From NCBI RefSeq assembly GCF_024807845.1, contig NZ_JANUEQ010000001.1, positions 310,001 through 374,000 of the forward strand: a stretch of 64,000 nucleotides of DNA, given 5' to 3'. Shown here in pieces: positions 47,513 through 56,226 of the stretch (position 1 is its first letter; the number at the start of each line of letters is the position of its first letter). The notes under the pieces were generated by a model. It was not told the DNA's origin and searched no databases. It worked only from the letters and a program-made list of their open reading frames with translations. Source of the DNA: Klebsiella sp. BIGb0407. Lineage in GTDB: Bacteria > Pseudomonadota > Gammaproteobacteria > Enterobacterales > Enterobacteriaceae. The position numbers and the translations under genes are program-made.

Positions 47513-48780
47513 TGATGTTTGCACTTTGCGATGTGAATTCTTTCTATGCTTCCTGTGAAGGCGTATTTCGGCCGGACTTAAAGGGACGACCCGTCGTGGT
47601 ATTGTCAAATAACGATGGCTGCGTGATTGCCCGATCCGCTGAAGCAAAACCCTTTGTTAAAATGGGGGAGCCATACTTTAAGCAGAAAGAGATTTTCAGG
47701 CGTTACGGTGTAACCTGTTTCAGCAGTAACTATGAACTTTACGCCGACATGTCCAACCGGGTCATGACCACGATTGAAGAGATGTCTCCACGTTGTGAAA
47801 TATACTCCATTGATGAAGTGTTTTGTGACCTTACAGGAATGAGGAGTTATCGCGATCTTACTGACTTTGGGCGTGAAATCAGAGCGAGAGTCCTGCAACA
47901 CACGCATCTGACGGTTGGAGTGGGCATTGGTCCGACCAAGACGTTAGCGAAACTGGCGAACTATGCAGCAAAACGCTGGCAGAGGCAGACCGGAGGCGTA
48001 GTTGATTTGTCTGATATCACGCGTCAGAGAAAGCTGATGGCGCTTTTACCCGTAGATGAAGTCTGGGGCGTTGGCCGCAATATTGTGAAAAAACTGGATA
48101 TAATGGGGATTAAAACGGTATTGGAGCTGGCAGACAGTGACATCCATTTCATTAGAAAAAATTTCAATGTGACGCTGGAAAGAACGGTGCGTGAACTGCG
48201 TGGGGAACCCTGCCTGAACCTGGAGGAATTTGCCCCTGTGAAGCAGAATATTGTCTGCTCCCGCTCTTTTGGTAAGTATGTAACTGAATATGAGGAGATG
48301 CGACAGGCTATTTGCAGTTATGCTTCCCGGGCGGCTGAAAAACTTCGCGCTGAGCATCAGTATTGTCGGTTTATCTCGGTGTTTATTAAAACATCACCCT
48401 TCAGTCGTCACGAAAAATATTATGCTAACAGTGCCTTTGTTAAACTGCTGACACCAACCCAGGACAGCAGAGATATCATTACAGCAGCGACTGATTGTCT
48501 TAAAGGCATCTGGGTAAATGGCCATCGTTATCAGAAAGCGGGGGTCATGCTGGGGGATTTTTATAGCCAGGGTGTGGCACAGCTTAATCTGTTTGACGAA
48601 AATCTGCCGCGGCAGAATAGCCAGGCACTCATGGCTGTCCTGGATAGTCTGAATACTCAGTATGGGCGCAAAACCCTTTATTTTGCCGGGCAGGGATACC
48701 AGCAGCAATGGCAGATGAAACGCGCGATGCTTTCGCCAAGATATACCACCCGATATACCGACTTGCTTATCGTTAATTGA
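47512..48780 (+). CDS. umuC: DNA polymerase V catalytic subunit UmuC (Y-family)
   Basis: A 422-residue Y-family polymerase, the E. coli UmuC length. Catalytic motifs are FALCDVNSFYASCE (first Asp), IYSIDEVFCDL (SIDE-type Asp-Glu pair) and GVGIGPTKTLAKLANYAAK. The C-terminus has the beta-clamp-binding LNLFDE. It bypasses lesions during SOS mutagenesis. It is expressed with umuD from the LexA-controlled promoter and seems intact. It sits directly after the insert's right-hand repeat. Confidence 0.96.
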   Translation: MMFALCDVNSFYASCEGVFRPDLKGRPVVVLSNNDGCVIARSAEAKPFVKMGEPYFKQKEIFRRYGVTCFSSNYELYADMSNRVMTTIEEMSPRCEIYSIDEVFCDLTGMRSYRDLTDFGREIRARVLQHTHLTVGVGIGPTKTLAKLANYAAKRWQRQTGGVVDLSDITRQRKLMALLPVDEVWGVGRNIVKKLDIMGIKTVLELADSDIHFIRKNFNVTLERTVRELRGEPCLNLEEFAPVKQNIVCSRSFGKYVTEYEEMRQAICSYASRAAEKLRAEHQYCRFISVFIKTSPFSRHEKYYANSAFVKLLTPTQDSRDIITAATDCLKGIWVNGHRYQKAGVMLGDFYSQGVAQLNLFDENLPRQNSQALMAVLDSLNTQYGRKTLYFAGQGYQQQWQMKRAMLSPRYTTRYTDLLIVN

Positions 48781-48956
48781 GTCTTTAAAAAATGAAGCCT
48801 CTGACCCGGTAACTGAAAGGGATATTTACAGATCTGCACTTGCCGGGAAGCGAATAATCCGCAATAGAATAGCGTCACAGGATATGTAACATTATTCATA
48901 TCCAGATTCTGGTGGCATAACTTAAGTTGCCAGCCTCAGACTGACTTATTTTATGG

Positions 48957-50042
48957 ATGGTTAAACAGATGACATTAACTAAAAAATTGATTAAGAAGCC
49001 TGTTCAAGCCATTCGGGCCATTTGTGCCGGATTATTGCCACGTACTTTTCCAATCTATCCTGAAAGCCCACATTTTGATAAAGAAAAAGAGCGGTTTGTT
49101 AATCCACTGCCTACGGGGGGAGTAGCATTCAAAGATGGAATATCGGCGTTATTCGAAATGTTGCAGGGCGTCGGCCAGTATGGGCCGAAAAAGCCGCTGC
49201 CGATAATAAAGCCTGACTGGTCGCTGTTTCTTCAGAATGACGATATCAACCGGTTTATCTGGTTTGGTCATTCCACATTGCTAATGAGAGTCGGGCAGCA
49301 AACGGTAGCAGTTGATCCGGTACTGGGTAAGTCAGTTTCACCTCTAGTGGTAAATATGCGCCGCTTCCAGGAGCCCGCAGCCTCTCTGGATGAATGGCCT
49401 CAGGTCGATATGATATTGTTATCGCACAATCACTATGATCATCTGGAAGAAAATACGCTTAAGCAATTCGCCGGGACATCAACGCGTTTTATTGTTCCTC
49501 TTGGTGTGGGTGAAAACCTGAAACCGCTGGGAATTCAACCAGACAAGATTACTGAACTCGACTGGTGGCAGTCGCTGAATGTTAAGGATGTTAGCTATAC
49601 TCTGGTACCCGCGTGGCATAATACCGGCCGCGGGTTACGCGATAAGGATAAGAGTTTTTGGGGAGGCTATATTATTCAGCAGGCAGATGACCGGGTATAT
49701 TACAGCGGAGACTCGACCTACGGCTCCCATTTTGCTGAAATTGCCCGACGTTTTCCCAATATCAGTCTCGCTTTTATTGAAAATGGCCAGTATGACAGGC
49801 GCTGGCCTGATAATCATATGACGCCAGAGCTGACCGTTCAGGCGGCGGTTGATGTGCAGGCTTATCGTGTTGTGCCGATTCACTGGGGGGCTTATACCAT
49901 AGCTTTTCATCCCTGGAATGAACCGGTACGGCGCAGTATTCCTCTGCTTCGTCAAAAAGGGATACAGCCTCTGACGCCTTATCAGGGGCAGGTTTTTGAT
50001 AAAAATACCGTTACTGAAGAGTGGTATCTGGCTCTTGAGTAA
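48957..50042 (+). CDS. Metallo-beta-lactamase-fold hydrolase (NAPE-PLD/UlaG-like)
   Basis: A 361-residue MBL-fold protein. FIWFGHSTLLMRV is the N-terminal strand typical of the UlaG/NAPE-PLD-like group. The zinc motif is LSHNHYDHLEE (HxHxDH form), followed by AWHNTGRG, YYSGDSTYG (bridging Asp) and IHWGAY (last His). No signal peptide is evident. It may act on phosphodiesters or phospholipid-like substrates; the substrate is unknown. MTLTKKL at 48969 is another possible start. Confidence 0.78.
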   Translation: MVKQMTLTKKLIKKPVQAIRAICAGLLPRTFPIYPESPHFDKEKERFVNPLPTGGVAFKDGISALFEMLQGVGQYGPKKPLPIIKPDWSLFLQNDDINRFIWFGHSTLLMRVGQQTVAVDPVLGKSVSPLVVNMRRFQEPAASLDEWPQVDMILLSHNHYDHLEENTLKQFAGTSTRFIVPLGVGENLKPLGIQPDKITELDWWQSLNVKDVSYTLVPAWHNTGRGLRDKDKSFWGGYIIQQADDRVYYSGDSTYGSHFAEIARRFPNISLAFIENGQYDRRWPDNHMTPELTVQAAVDVQAYRVVPIHWGAYTIAFHPWNEPVRRSIPLLRQKGIQPLTPYQGQVFDKNTVTEEWYLALE

Positions 50043-50129
50043 CCTATATTTGGGGCGCATCGTAAACATCAACCATGTCAGCATCTTGATGGTTATTTCT
50101 CGCCAGGGATGACAAAGTGAATTTTAAAC

Positions 50130-50933
50130 ATGAATATTACTGAAAGTATTTTAAATGTTGTCGCTATGAATTCGGTTGTCCTTTTTGTGGTGATATTTTT
50201 ATTAATGCTGGGTTCTTCTGTTGTCGGGAAATACCTGTTTAAGAAACGGCACAGGGGAGATGATATCGCCGATGATGAGGCAAAAATCATTCTTGGTGCC
50301 TTATTATCGTTACTTTTTTTATTGATGGGATTTATTTTATCGATAGCCATTGCGGGTTATAACGCCCGTGAACAGACAGAAGAGCAAGAGGCTATTGCTG
50401 TTGCAAATGCGATGCAAAATACGGCGATGCTTACTGAAGAAAGTCAGCAACAAGCCTACCCACTATTACAGCAGTATCTCACCACGCGCATAGCCTTTTT
50501 TAATTCGGGTACTCATATCTATTCGCAGCCATTACAGAATCAATCGATCGCCATTCAGAAATCACTGTGGAACCTTGCCAGAAATGAGGCGAAAACCAGT
50601 ACAGTTAATGGCTTTAGCCTGGTATTAAGCTCTTATACCGAGTTGTACAACACACAAGCCAGAACAACCGCTGGCTGGCGGGATCAAATCCCGGGAGCCG
50701 CCTGGTTACTACTGATAATCTTTTCTGTCGCAGCTAACTACCTGATAGGGCATAACATTCGCGGGCTTCGTGGGCGAAATTCGCTGATTATCACGTTGCC
50801 GCTGCTAACAACGCTGGCACTGTTTATGATTGCTGAAATAGATGTGCCTGGAGAAGGGGTCATTTATGTTAAACCCGATAACTTAGTGGCATTACAAACG
50901 CGTTATCTGGATCCTGCCAGTTTGGGTCAGTAA
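50130..50933 (+). CDS. DUF4239 inner-membrane protein (bestrophin-like domain)
   Basis: A 267-residue membrane protein. Two N-terminal helices (NSVVLFVVIFLLMLGSSVVG; IILGALLSLLFLLMGFILSIAI) flank a short basic/acidic loop, a cytosolic or periplasmic helical region follows, and two helices come near residues 190-230. YNAREQTEEQEAIAVANAM after helix 2 is typical of DUF4239. The function is unknown. Confidence 0.8.
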   Translation: MNITESILNVVAMNSVVLFVVIFLLMLGSSVVGKYLFKKRHRGDDIADDEAKIILGALLSLLFLLMGFILSIAIAGYNAREQTEEQEAIAVANAMQNTAMLTEESQQQAYPLLQQYLTTRIAFFNSGTHIYSQPLQNQSIAIQKSLWNLARNEAKTSTVNGFSLVLSSYTELYNTQARTTAGWRDQIPGAAWLLLIIFSVAANYLIGHNIRGLRGRNSLIITLPLLTTLALFMIAEIDVPGEGVIYVKPDNLVALQTRYLDPASLGQ

Positions 50934-51057
50934 TATTCAGGGCTTTTTAGCCCTTAATCATCCCTCATTAGTTACATCATACTTATTTAGTTTTTAAAGG
51001 ATGATAGATGCAAGCCCTGTGGAAACACTTATTTGCCTTCCAGGGGACTTGAGGCAA

Positions 51058-51120
51058 TGAGTCAGTTACTGATTTTATTCTACCCATAATGTGAGTAGAA
51101 TAAGACAATTAATTGACTCA
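51058..51120. promoter_or_regulatory. Large imperfect palindrome directly before the fic gene
   Basis: TGAGTCA at the left end pairs with TGACTCA at the right end, and the inner arms TTATTCTAC and GTAGAATAA pair perfectly around CCATAATGTGA. The palindrome covers 63 bases and ends 11 bases before the fic ATG, overlapping where the promoter and leader must be. It could be an operator for the Fic protein's own C-terminal winged helix, or a hairpin in the mRNA. Confidence 0.6.
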
Positions 51121-51131
51121 GGGAGGGGCAT

Positions 51132-52232
51132 ATGTGGATTTGGCAATATAAAAACTGGCCTGATTTCAACTACACCTTTTCACAGTTACAGCCACTTTTA
51201 CGACAAGTCATTTTTTTGCAAGGTGAGTTGTATGGTAGTCATCATTCGCTGGATACTGATGCTCAGACACTGGATACTATTCTGGCTAATATCCTTTACT
51301 CGAGTGATATCGAGGGTGAGAAATTGAATGCACATTCAGTGCGTTCTTCTTTGGCGATACATCTGGGAATTTCTCAGGAGGTCTCTTTTCCTGTCGATAA
51401 TCGTACCGAAGGTTTAGTGGCGTCAGCCCTGGATGCCATTAATAATCTTGATGAGCCCTTATCCGTTAGTCGGTTACTGACCTGGCACCGGTTATTGTTT
51501 CCGTCTGGTGTGAGTTTATTTAACCAGATTGAAGCAGGGTGTTTCAGAAATGGTCCGGTTCAGGTGGTATCTGGGCGGTTAGATAAACCGGTAGTACACT
51601 TTGAGGCACCGCCAGCCGACAGAGTTGTCGATGAAATGAAGGTTTTTATTCACTGGTTTAACGCTAGTTTGAATAATAACACCCTGGATCCTATCCTGCG
51701 GGCGGGTATTGCCCATTTATGGTTTCTGACGATCCATCCGTTTGAAGACGGAAATGGCAGGATTGGTCGGTTGATTATGGATTTAGCGCTTGCTCAGGCC
51801 GAAAAAAATACCGTACGTCTCTACGCTATGTCCCGAACGTTAAATGAACGTAGAAAAGAATACTACGATCTGCTCGAACGAACTCAGCGCCATAATGGCG
51901 ATATTACTGAATGGTTAGCCTGGTTTATCAGTACATTACAACAATCAATCCTGGCGACACTGGCACAGATCCAACGAACACTGGAAAAAAACAAATACTG
52001 GGTGCGATTTGACCAAGGGGGGTTACGTCCGGAACAAGCAAAAGTCATCAACCGTATGCTGGATGGGGATTTTACCAGTAGTATCAATAATCGACAGTAT
52101 ATGTCTGTTGCGAAGGTGAGTCGTTCCAGCGCAACACGACATTTAGCTGAACTGGTTGCGGCTGGATTTATGGCCGAAACCGGTGATGGCGGACGTAGCA
52201 CGCGTTATGTTTTAAATCATCATTCGGACTGA
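51132..52232 (+). CDS. Fic-family protein with C-terminal winged helix (class II Fic)
   Basis: A 366-residue protein. The N-terminal DUF4172-type region starts WIWQYKNWPDFNY. The inhibitory helix motif is SSDIEG (S/T-xxx-E-G/N, ~residue 57). The Fic core LTIHPFEDGNGRIGRLIMD (~200-216) has the complete HPFx[D/E]GNGRxxR active site. The C-terminal 60 residues form an HTH (KVSRSSATRHLAELVAAGF, GRSTRYVL). Fic enzymes transfer AMP or other nucleotide parts to hydroxyl side chains; the N-terminal inhibitory helix marks class II. GGAGG precedes the ATG. Confidence 0.88.
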   Translation: MWIWQYKNWPDFNYTFSQLQPLLRQVIFLQGELYGSHHSLDTDAQTLDTILANILYSSDIEGEKLNAHSVRSSLAIHLGISQEVSFPVDNRTEGLVASALDAINNLDEPLSVSRLLTWHRLLFPSGVSLFNQIEAGCFRNGPVQVVSGRLDKPVVHFEAPPADRVVDEMKVFIHWFNASLNNNTLDPILRAGIAHLWFLTIHPFEDGNGRIGRLIMDLALAQAEKNTVRLYAMSRTLNERRKEYYDLLERTQRHNGDITEWLAWFISTLQQSILATLAQIQRTLEKNKYWVRFDQGGLRPEQAKVINRMLDGDFTSSINNRQYMSVAKVSRSSATRHLAELVAAGFMAETGDGGRSTRYVLNHHSD

Positions 52233-52278
52233 AATCTAAAAACCATAATTTCACAAAGGAATTGTCAGTCCATTTTAA

Positions 52279-52301
52279 AAGATGTATCTTAAATGCATCT
52301 T
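52279..52301. promoter_or_regulatory. NsrR operator upstream of hmp
   Basis: The site reads AAGATGTATCT-T-AAATGCATCTT, an 11-1-11 inverted repeat matching the NsrR consensus AAGATGYATTT in both arms. It lies 22 bases before the hmp ATG. Confidence 0.88.
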
Positions 52302-52322
52302 TAAGAAGAAGGAAAGAAGACA

Positions 52323-53555
52323 ATGTTAACCTCAGAACAGAAAGAGCTGGTAAAAGCCACTGTCCCGGTATTAAAAGAGAGCGGTGCCGCTCTGACTGAT
52401 TATTTCTATAAACGTATGCTGGGTAATAACCCGAATCTCAAAGAGACCTTTAACCTTGGGCATCAGCGTAGTGGGGCACAAGCGCGTGCGCTGGCGGGGG
52501 CGGTGCTGGCTTACGCTGAAAATATTGACGATCCTTCAGTTCTGCTTCCGGTCGTTGAGCTCATCTGCCATAAGCATGTCAGCTTAAATATTCAGGCCCC
52601 TGACTATGCGATTGTCGGCGAGAACTTATTGCATTCCATCAGCGAAGTGCTGAGCATCCCTATGGATGACAAGCTGATTGTTGCCTGGGGAGTCGCCTAT
52701 CAGCAACTGGCCGATCTCTTTATCGACATGGAAAAATCACTTTATCAGCAACAGCAAGCGACCCAGGGAAGCTGGCTGGGATGGCGTGAATTTATTGTTG
52801 AACGTAAAGAACAGGAAAATGCTGAGATTACGTCGTTTTATCTGGTACCGAAAGATAAACAAGCCCTGCCAGATTATCAGCCAGGACAGTATATTACGGT
52901 AAGAGTCACTATTCCTGAGCTTGGTATCAAGCAGCCTCGTCAGTACACGGTATCAGACAAGTCATCGGGTAAATATCTGCGTATTTCGGTTAAACGCGAA
53001 GACGCTCATCTTGAAGGACAGGATCCCGGCTATGTCTCGTCGACTTTGCATAACGTGATTAATGTCGGAGATGTGATTGAAGCCAGCGCACCAACAGGTA
53101 ATTTCTTCCTGGTTAATCAGGATAATAATAATGTGCTGATTAGCGCCGGAATCGGCCTTACACCGATGATAGCGATGCTAAACCAACTCATCTCACATAG
53201 TGAAGCGGACAAAGCGAATGCCCGACAGATAAGCTTTATTCATGCGGCACGTAATCCTGAAGTACATGCAATGCGTAAAGAAGTGAATGCTTTAAAAGAG
53301 CATAACTCGCACTTACACACTTATACTGCTTATGAGTCAGTCACTAACGGTGAAGTCCTGGGCAAAGATTACCAGGTTCAAGGGCGTCTGGATTTACAGC
53401 ATGTTCCGGAAGAACTCCTCCCGGCAGATGCTGACTACTATCTTTGTGGCCCGATCCCCTTTATGCAGCTACAGAATGCCGCCTTGTTAGCACGTGGTAT
53501 CCCTCAACAGCAAATTCATAGTGAAGCATTCGGGACTGGAGGGATAAAACTGTAA
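52323..53555 (+). CDS. hmp: Flavohaemoprotein / nitric oxide dioxygenase Hmp
   Basis: A 410-residue protein: N-terminal globin domain (proximal His in ICHKHVSLNI near residue 85, Tyr in TDYFYKRM), FAD domain with RQYTVSDKSSG, and a NAD domain with ISAGIGLTPM and the C-terminal EAFGTGGIKL. Hmp turns NO and O2 into nitrate at the cost of NAD(P)H. The NsrR operator upstream and an NsrR-like gene downstream indicate NO-dependent derepression. The length is 14 residues over E. coli Hmp. Confidence 0.95.
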   Translation: MLTSEQKELVKATVPVLKESGAALTDYFYKRMLGNNPNLKETFNLGHQRSGAQARALAGAVLAYAENIDDPSVLLPVVELICHKHVSLNIQAPDYAIVGENLLHSISEVLSIPMDDKLIVAWGVAYQQLADLFIDMEKSLYQQQQATQGSWLGWREFIVERKEQENAEITSFYLVPKDKQALPDYQPGQYITVRVTIPELGIKQPRQYTVSDKSSGKYLRISVKREDAHLEGQDPGYVSSTLHNVINVGDVIEASAPTGNFFLVNQDNNNVLISAGIGLTPMIAMLNQLISHSEADKANARQISFIHAARNPEVHAMRKEVNALKEHNSHLHTYTAYESVTNGEVLGKDYQVQGRLDLQHVPEELLPADADYYLCGPIPFMQLQNAALLARGIPQQQIHSEAFGTGGIKL

Positions 53556-53684
53556 TATAATGCAGACATTGGCTATAACCCTAAATGGTTAGATATATCT
53601 AATTAACAGGAAGTATTTCGGGTTGTAGTGTGTCTTGAGTTAATTGCCAGGGGAACGTTCTTCCCCTGGTATGATGAGGACCTA

Positions 53685-54137
53685 ATGAAACTTCACCAGT
53701 TTACCGATCTTGGTTTACGAACGCTTATTTTCCTGACGCAGCCGGCGCGTGCAACACCCTTTACTATCAGCCAGACGGCGAGCGAGCTTCAGGTTTCCGT
53801 TAATCACCTGGTAAAAGTCGTCCATTTTATGGGGCAGCAAGGGTGGATACATACTGTGCGAGGCCGCAACGGCGGGATCTATCTGGCGAAAGATTTGAAT
53901 GAGTATCGTCTTGGCGAGATAATCCAGACTCTGGAAGAGCGTGCTGATGACTCAAAACATATCGTCAACTGCTCGAGCCCGGTTTGTCCGCTGATTAATC
54001 ACTGCAATTTGAATGGCATGTTGCAGGGTGCTATGCAGGTATTCATCAGCCATTTGAATCAATATACCCTTGCTGATGCCGTGCGTAATCGACAGTCGCT
54101 GATGGAATTAATGCGTATTCCACTGACCGAGGCATAG
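53685..54137 (+). CDS. Rrf2-family NO-sensing regulator, NsrR-like
   Basis: A 150-residue Rrf2 protein from the chosen start MKLHQFTDLGLRTLIF, the usual NsrR N-terminus; the longer frame from 53628 adds 19 residues with no support. The winged helix reads QVSVNHLVKVVHFM and TVRGRNGGIYLAK. Cysteines at 96, 101 and 107 (NCSSPVCPLINHC) have the C-x4-C-x5-C spacing of the NsrR [4Fe-4S] site. It follows hmp by 129 bases. NsrR of E. coli is beside rnr instead, so this is either a second copy or a moved one. Confidence 0.82.
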   Translation: MKLHQFTDLGLRTLIFLTQPARATPFTISQTASELQVSVNHLVKVVHFMGQQGWIHTVRGRNGGIYLAKDLNEYRLGEIIQTLEERADDSKHIVNCSSPVCPLINHCNLNGMLQGAMQVFISHLNQYTLADAVRNRQSLMELMRIPLTEA

Positions 54138-54162
54138 CCCCACCTGGTCGTCTGAAATATTT

Positions 54163-55971
54163 TTAGTTTTTAACTCTCGCTCCTCGCCGATACAGAGTAC
54201 TGCGAGCGACCCCTAAAGCCTGCGCGGCTTTACTGATATTGCCTTTAAAACGTTTTAAGGTTTCGGCTATCAAGGCCTCATCATGTTGCTGTCTGACGGT
54301 TAACGACTCTTCCTGCGGTGCAGGCTTGAACTGTGCAGGCAGGCAACTACAATCCAGCCGTTGATTATCATCAGCTAAAGCGAGCAGCACTTTAAGTAAG
54401 CTACGGAGCTGACGAATATTTCCCGGCCAGGGATACTGGGCGAGTTGTTCCAGTAATTCTGAATCTAGCTGAATACCACGCTGAACCCCTCCCATTTCCT
54501 GCCATAATTGCAGAATAAAAGCCTGGAGTGCAGGCCATTCGCGTAATGGAGGAAGGGTGAGTGAAAACTCCTGTAAACGGTAGAGTAAATCTTCCCGGAA
54601 TTCCCCGTCAGCCACTAACTGCGTTAAATTACGATGACTGGCACAGATAACGGCAAAATCAACAGACCAGCTCTGGCTGGAGCCTAAAGGAGCGACTTCT
54701 TTTTCCTGTAATACGCGGAGTAAACGGGTTTGAAGAGCGAAGGGCATATCCCCAATTTCATCAAGAAATAGTACACCGCCGTCTGCTTCACGTATTTTTC
54801 CGATATAACCATTTTTGCTGGCACCGGTAAAGGCCCCTGGCTGATAACCGAACAGCTCAGACTCAATCAATGATTCAGGAATGGCTGCACAGTTGATAGC
54901 GACAAACTTACCCCGATGCCAGCGACTTTGCTGGTGTAACCGACGGCTGACAAATTCTTTTCCGGTTCCGGTTTCACCCTGAATACAAAGAGAAATCCCG
55001 GCATTAAGCAACCGGACCATTTTATCGCTCTCGTTTTGTCGGGATAGCGCCTCAGCAGTTGCTGGCGGCCTGGAAACAGGGTGAATATTACGTATCGGTT
55101 CACGTAAGCGAAAGTAGTATTGCTGTTGCTGCCTGGTGGTGAGAGGGAGAGGTAGGCGGGTAGAAACCTGTTTGCATAGCGGGAATAATTGCTGGAAAGT
55201 CAGTGAACCAAACTGATCGAGGCGTAAATTAAGTTCCCGGATAGCGACGCGGTTAGCAGACATCAGCACGTTATCGGAAAAGATCAGTAATAACTCTTCA
55301 ATATTATCAATACCGTGCAGCTGAGGATGCAAACTCATTAACCACTGATCGGGTTGCAAACTCTGTTTCATCCACAAATACTCAATCTGTTTAGCCGCTT
55401 CTTTGACCCAGGATAGCGTATAGGGATGGGAGTAGTGCGCCGGGCCCGAGATATCCAGAACTCCTGCAACTTGCCCGTTCGGTGCCTGGAGCGTCATCGC
55501 CGCACAATATAAATCCTGATTACTGGCAAGATAATGCTGATGGGCAAAAATTTCGCAGCCATCATCGATAGCCAGTGCAGTCCCGATAGCATTGGTTCCA
55601 CGCCCGCATTCACTCCATAAATTACCCGGCGCCAGGGCAAAGCGTTGTACTTTTTGCAGGGCGCTGAGGTCGCCAAAATTATTCAGAACCAGGCCACTGG
55701 CATCTGACAACACCACTACCGACTGTTTCGCGGCAATTTTCTCTGCCAGCGCTTTTACTGCGGGCTGAGCAAACTGTTGCAGACTGGTATTATTCGCGAG
55801 TTTATCAGCCAGTTCATTATGAGGAATACGGGGTAAGTCCCCCGCTTTTGGATCAAGGCCATACAGCTGGCTACGAAGCCAGGAATCATTCAGTAATGGG
55901 CTTAACGCTATCTCAGGTGTATTGGCAACGGGCTGATTTCCCTGCATTCGCAATCTCCGACTGAGTATCAA
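54163..55971 (-). CDS. Sigma-54-dependent activator, AcoR-like (GAF + AAA+ + Fis HTH)
   Basis: A 602-residue bacterial enhancer-binding protein. An N-terminal GAF/sensor part (WLRSQLYGLDPK; VLVLNNFGDLSAL-like segment GLVLNNFGDLSAL) precedes the AAA+ domain with Walker A GETGTGKEF, the sigma-54 contact loop GAFTGA and Walker B GGVLFLDEIGDMP. The C-terminal Fis-type HTH reads NISKAAQALGVARSTLYRR. It is divergent from an aldehyde dehydrogenase gene that has a -24/-12 promoter. AcoR-type proteins sense acetoin or related carbonyls; the ligand here is likely an alcohol or aldehyde. Confidence 0.9.
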   Translation of the reverse strand: MILSRRLRMQGNQPVANTPEIALSPLLNDSWLRSQLYGLDPKAGDLPRIPHNELADKLANNTSLQQFAQPAVKALAEKIAAKQSVVVLSDASGLVLNNFGDLSALQKVQRFALAPGNLWSECGRGTNAIGTALAIDDGCEIFAHQHYLASNQDLYCAAMTLQAPNGQVAGVLDISGPAHYSHPYTLSWVKEAAKQIEYLWMKQSLQPDQWLMSLHPQLHGIDNIEELLLIFSDNVLMSANRVAIRELNLRLDQFGSLTFQQLFPLCKQVSTRLPLPLTTRQQQQYYFRLREPIRNIHPVSRPPATAEALSRQNESDKMVRLLNAGISLCIQGETGTGKEFVSRRLHQQSRWHRGKFVAINCAAIPESLIESELFGYQPGAFTGASKNGYIGKIREADGGVLFLDEIGDMPFALQTRLLRVLQEKEVAPLGSSQSWSVDFAVICASHRNLTQLVADGEFREDLLYRLQEFSLTLPPLREWPALQAFILQLWQEMGGVQRGIQLDSELLEQLAQYPWPGNIRQLRSLLKVLLALADDNQRLDCSCLPAQFKPAPQEESLTVRQQHDEALIAETLKRFKGNISKAAQALGVARSTLYRRGARVKN

Positions 55972-56006
55972 GGTGTTGCGCTATTGTAGCTATTTGGTTT
56001 TTTTAA

Positions 56007-56023
56007 TGTTGCGAGTCGCAACA
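56007..56023. promoter_or_regulatory. Putative enhancer site for the sigma-54 activator
   Basis: TGTTGCGAGTCGCAACA is a perfect 8-1-8 palindrome, placed about 120 bases upstream of the -24/-12 promoter, where sigma-54 activators bind. A half-similar GTGTTGCGC lies ~35 bases away at 55972-55982. Confidence 0.7.
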
Positions 56024-56127
56024 CAATTGCTAACTCACCATCACCCGTGTTTGTAACAAAATAAATGAGCTAAATTTAACCTTTTGAAAAACATATAAAA
56101 ATAAACCTGGCGCGATAAAATTAAAAC

Positions 56128-56145
56128 CTGGCATGGCACATGCAA
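56128..56145 (+). promoter_or_regulatory. Sigma-54 (-24/-12) promoter of the aldehyde dehydrogenase gene
   Basis: CTGGCATGGCACATGCAA has GG at 56130-56131 and GC at 56142-56143 with exactly ten bases between, and flanks that fit CTGGCAC-N5-TTGCA. It lies about 80 bases before the ATG. Confidence 0.85.
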
Positions 56146-56226
56146 TAACTCTGATGCCAAGCGGTTACAGTAAAACTGTGGCAGCTCACACTCTAATAAA
56201 AATGACCCTACAGTAAGGAGTTTGCG

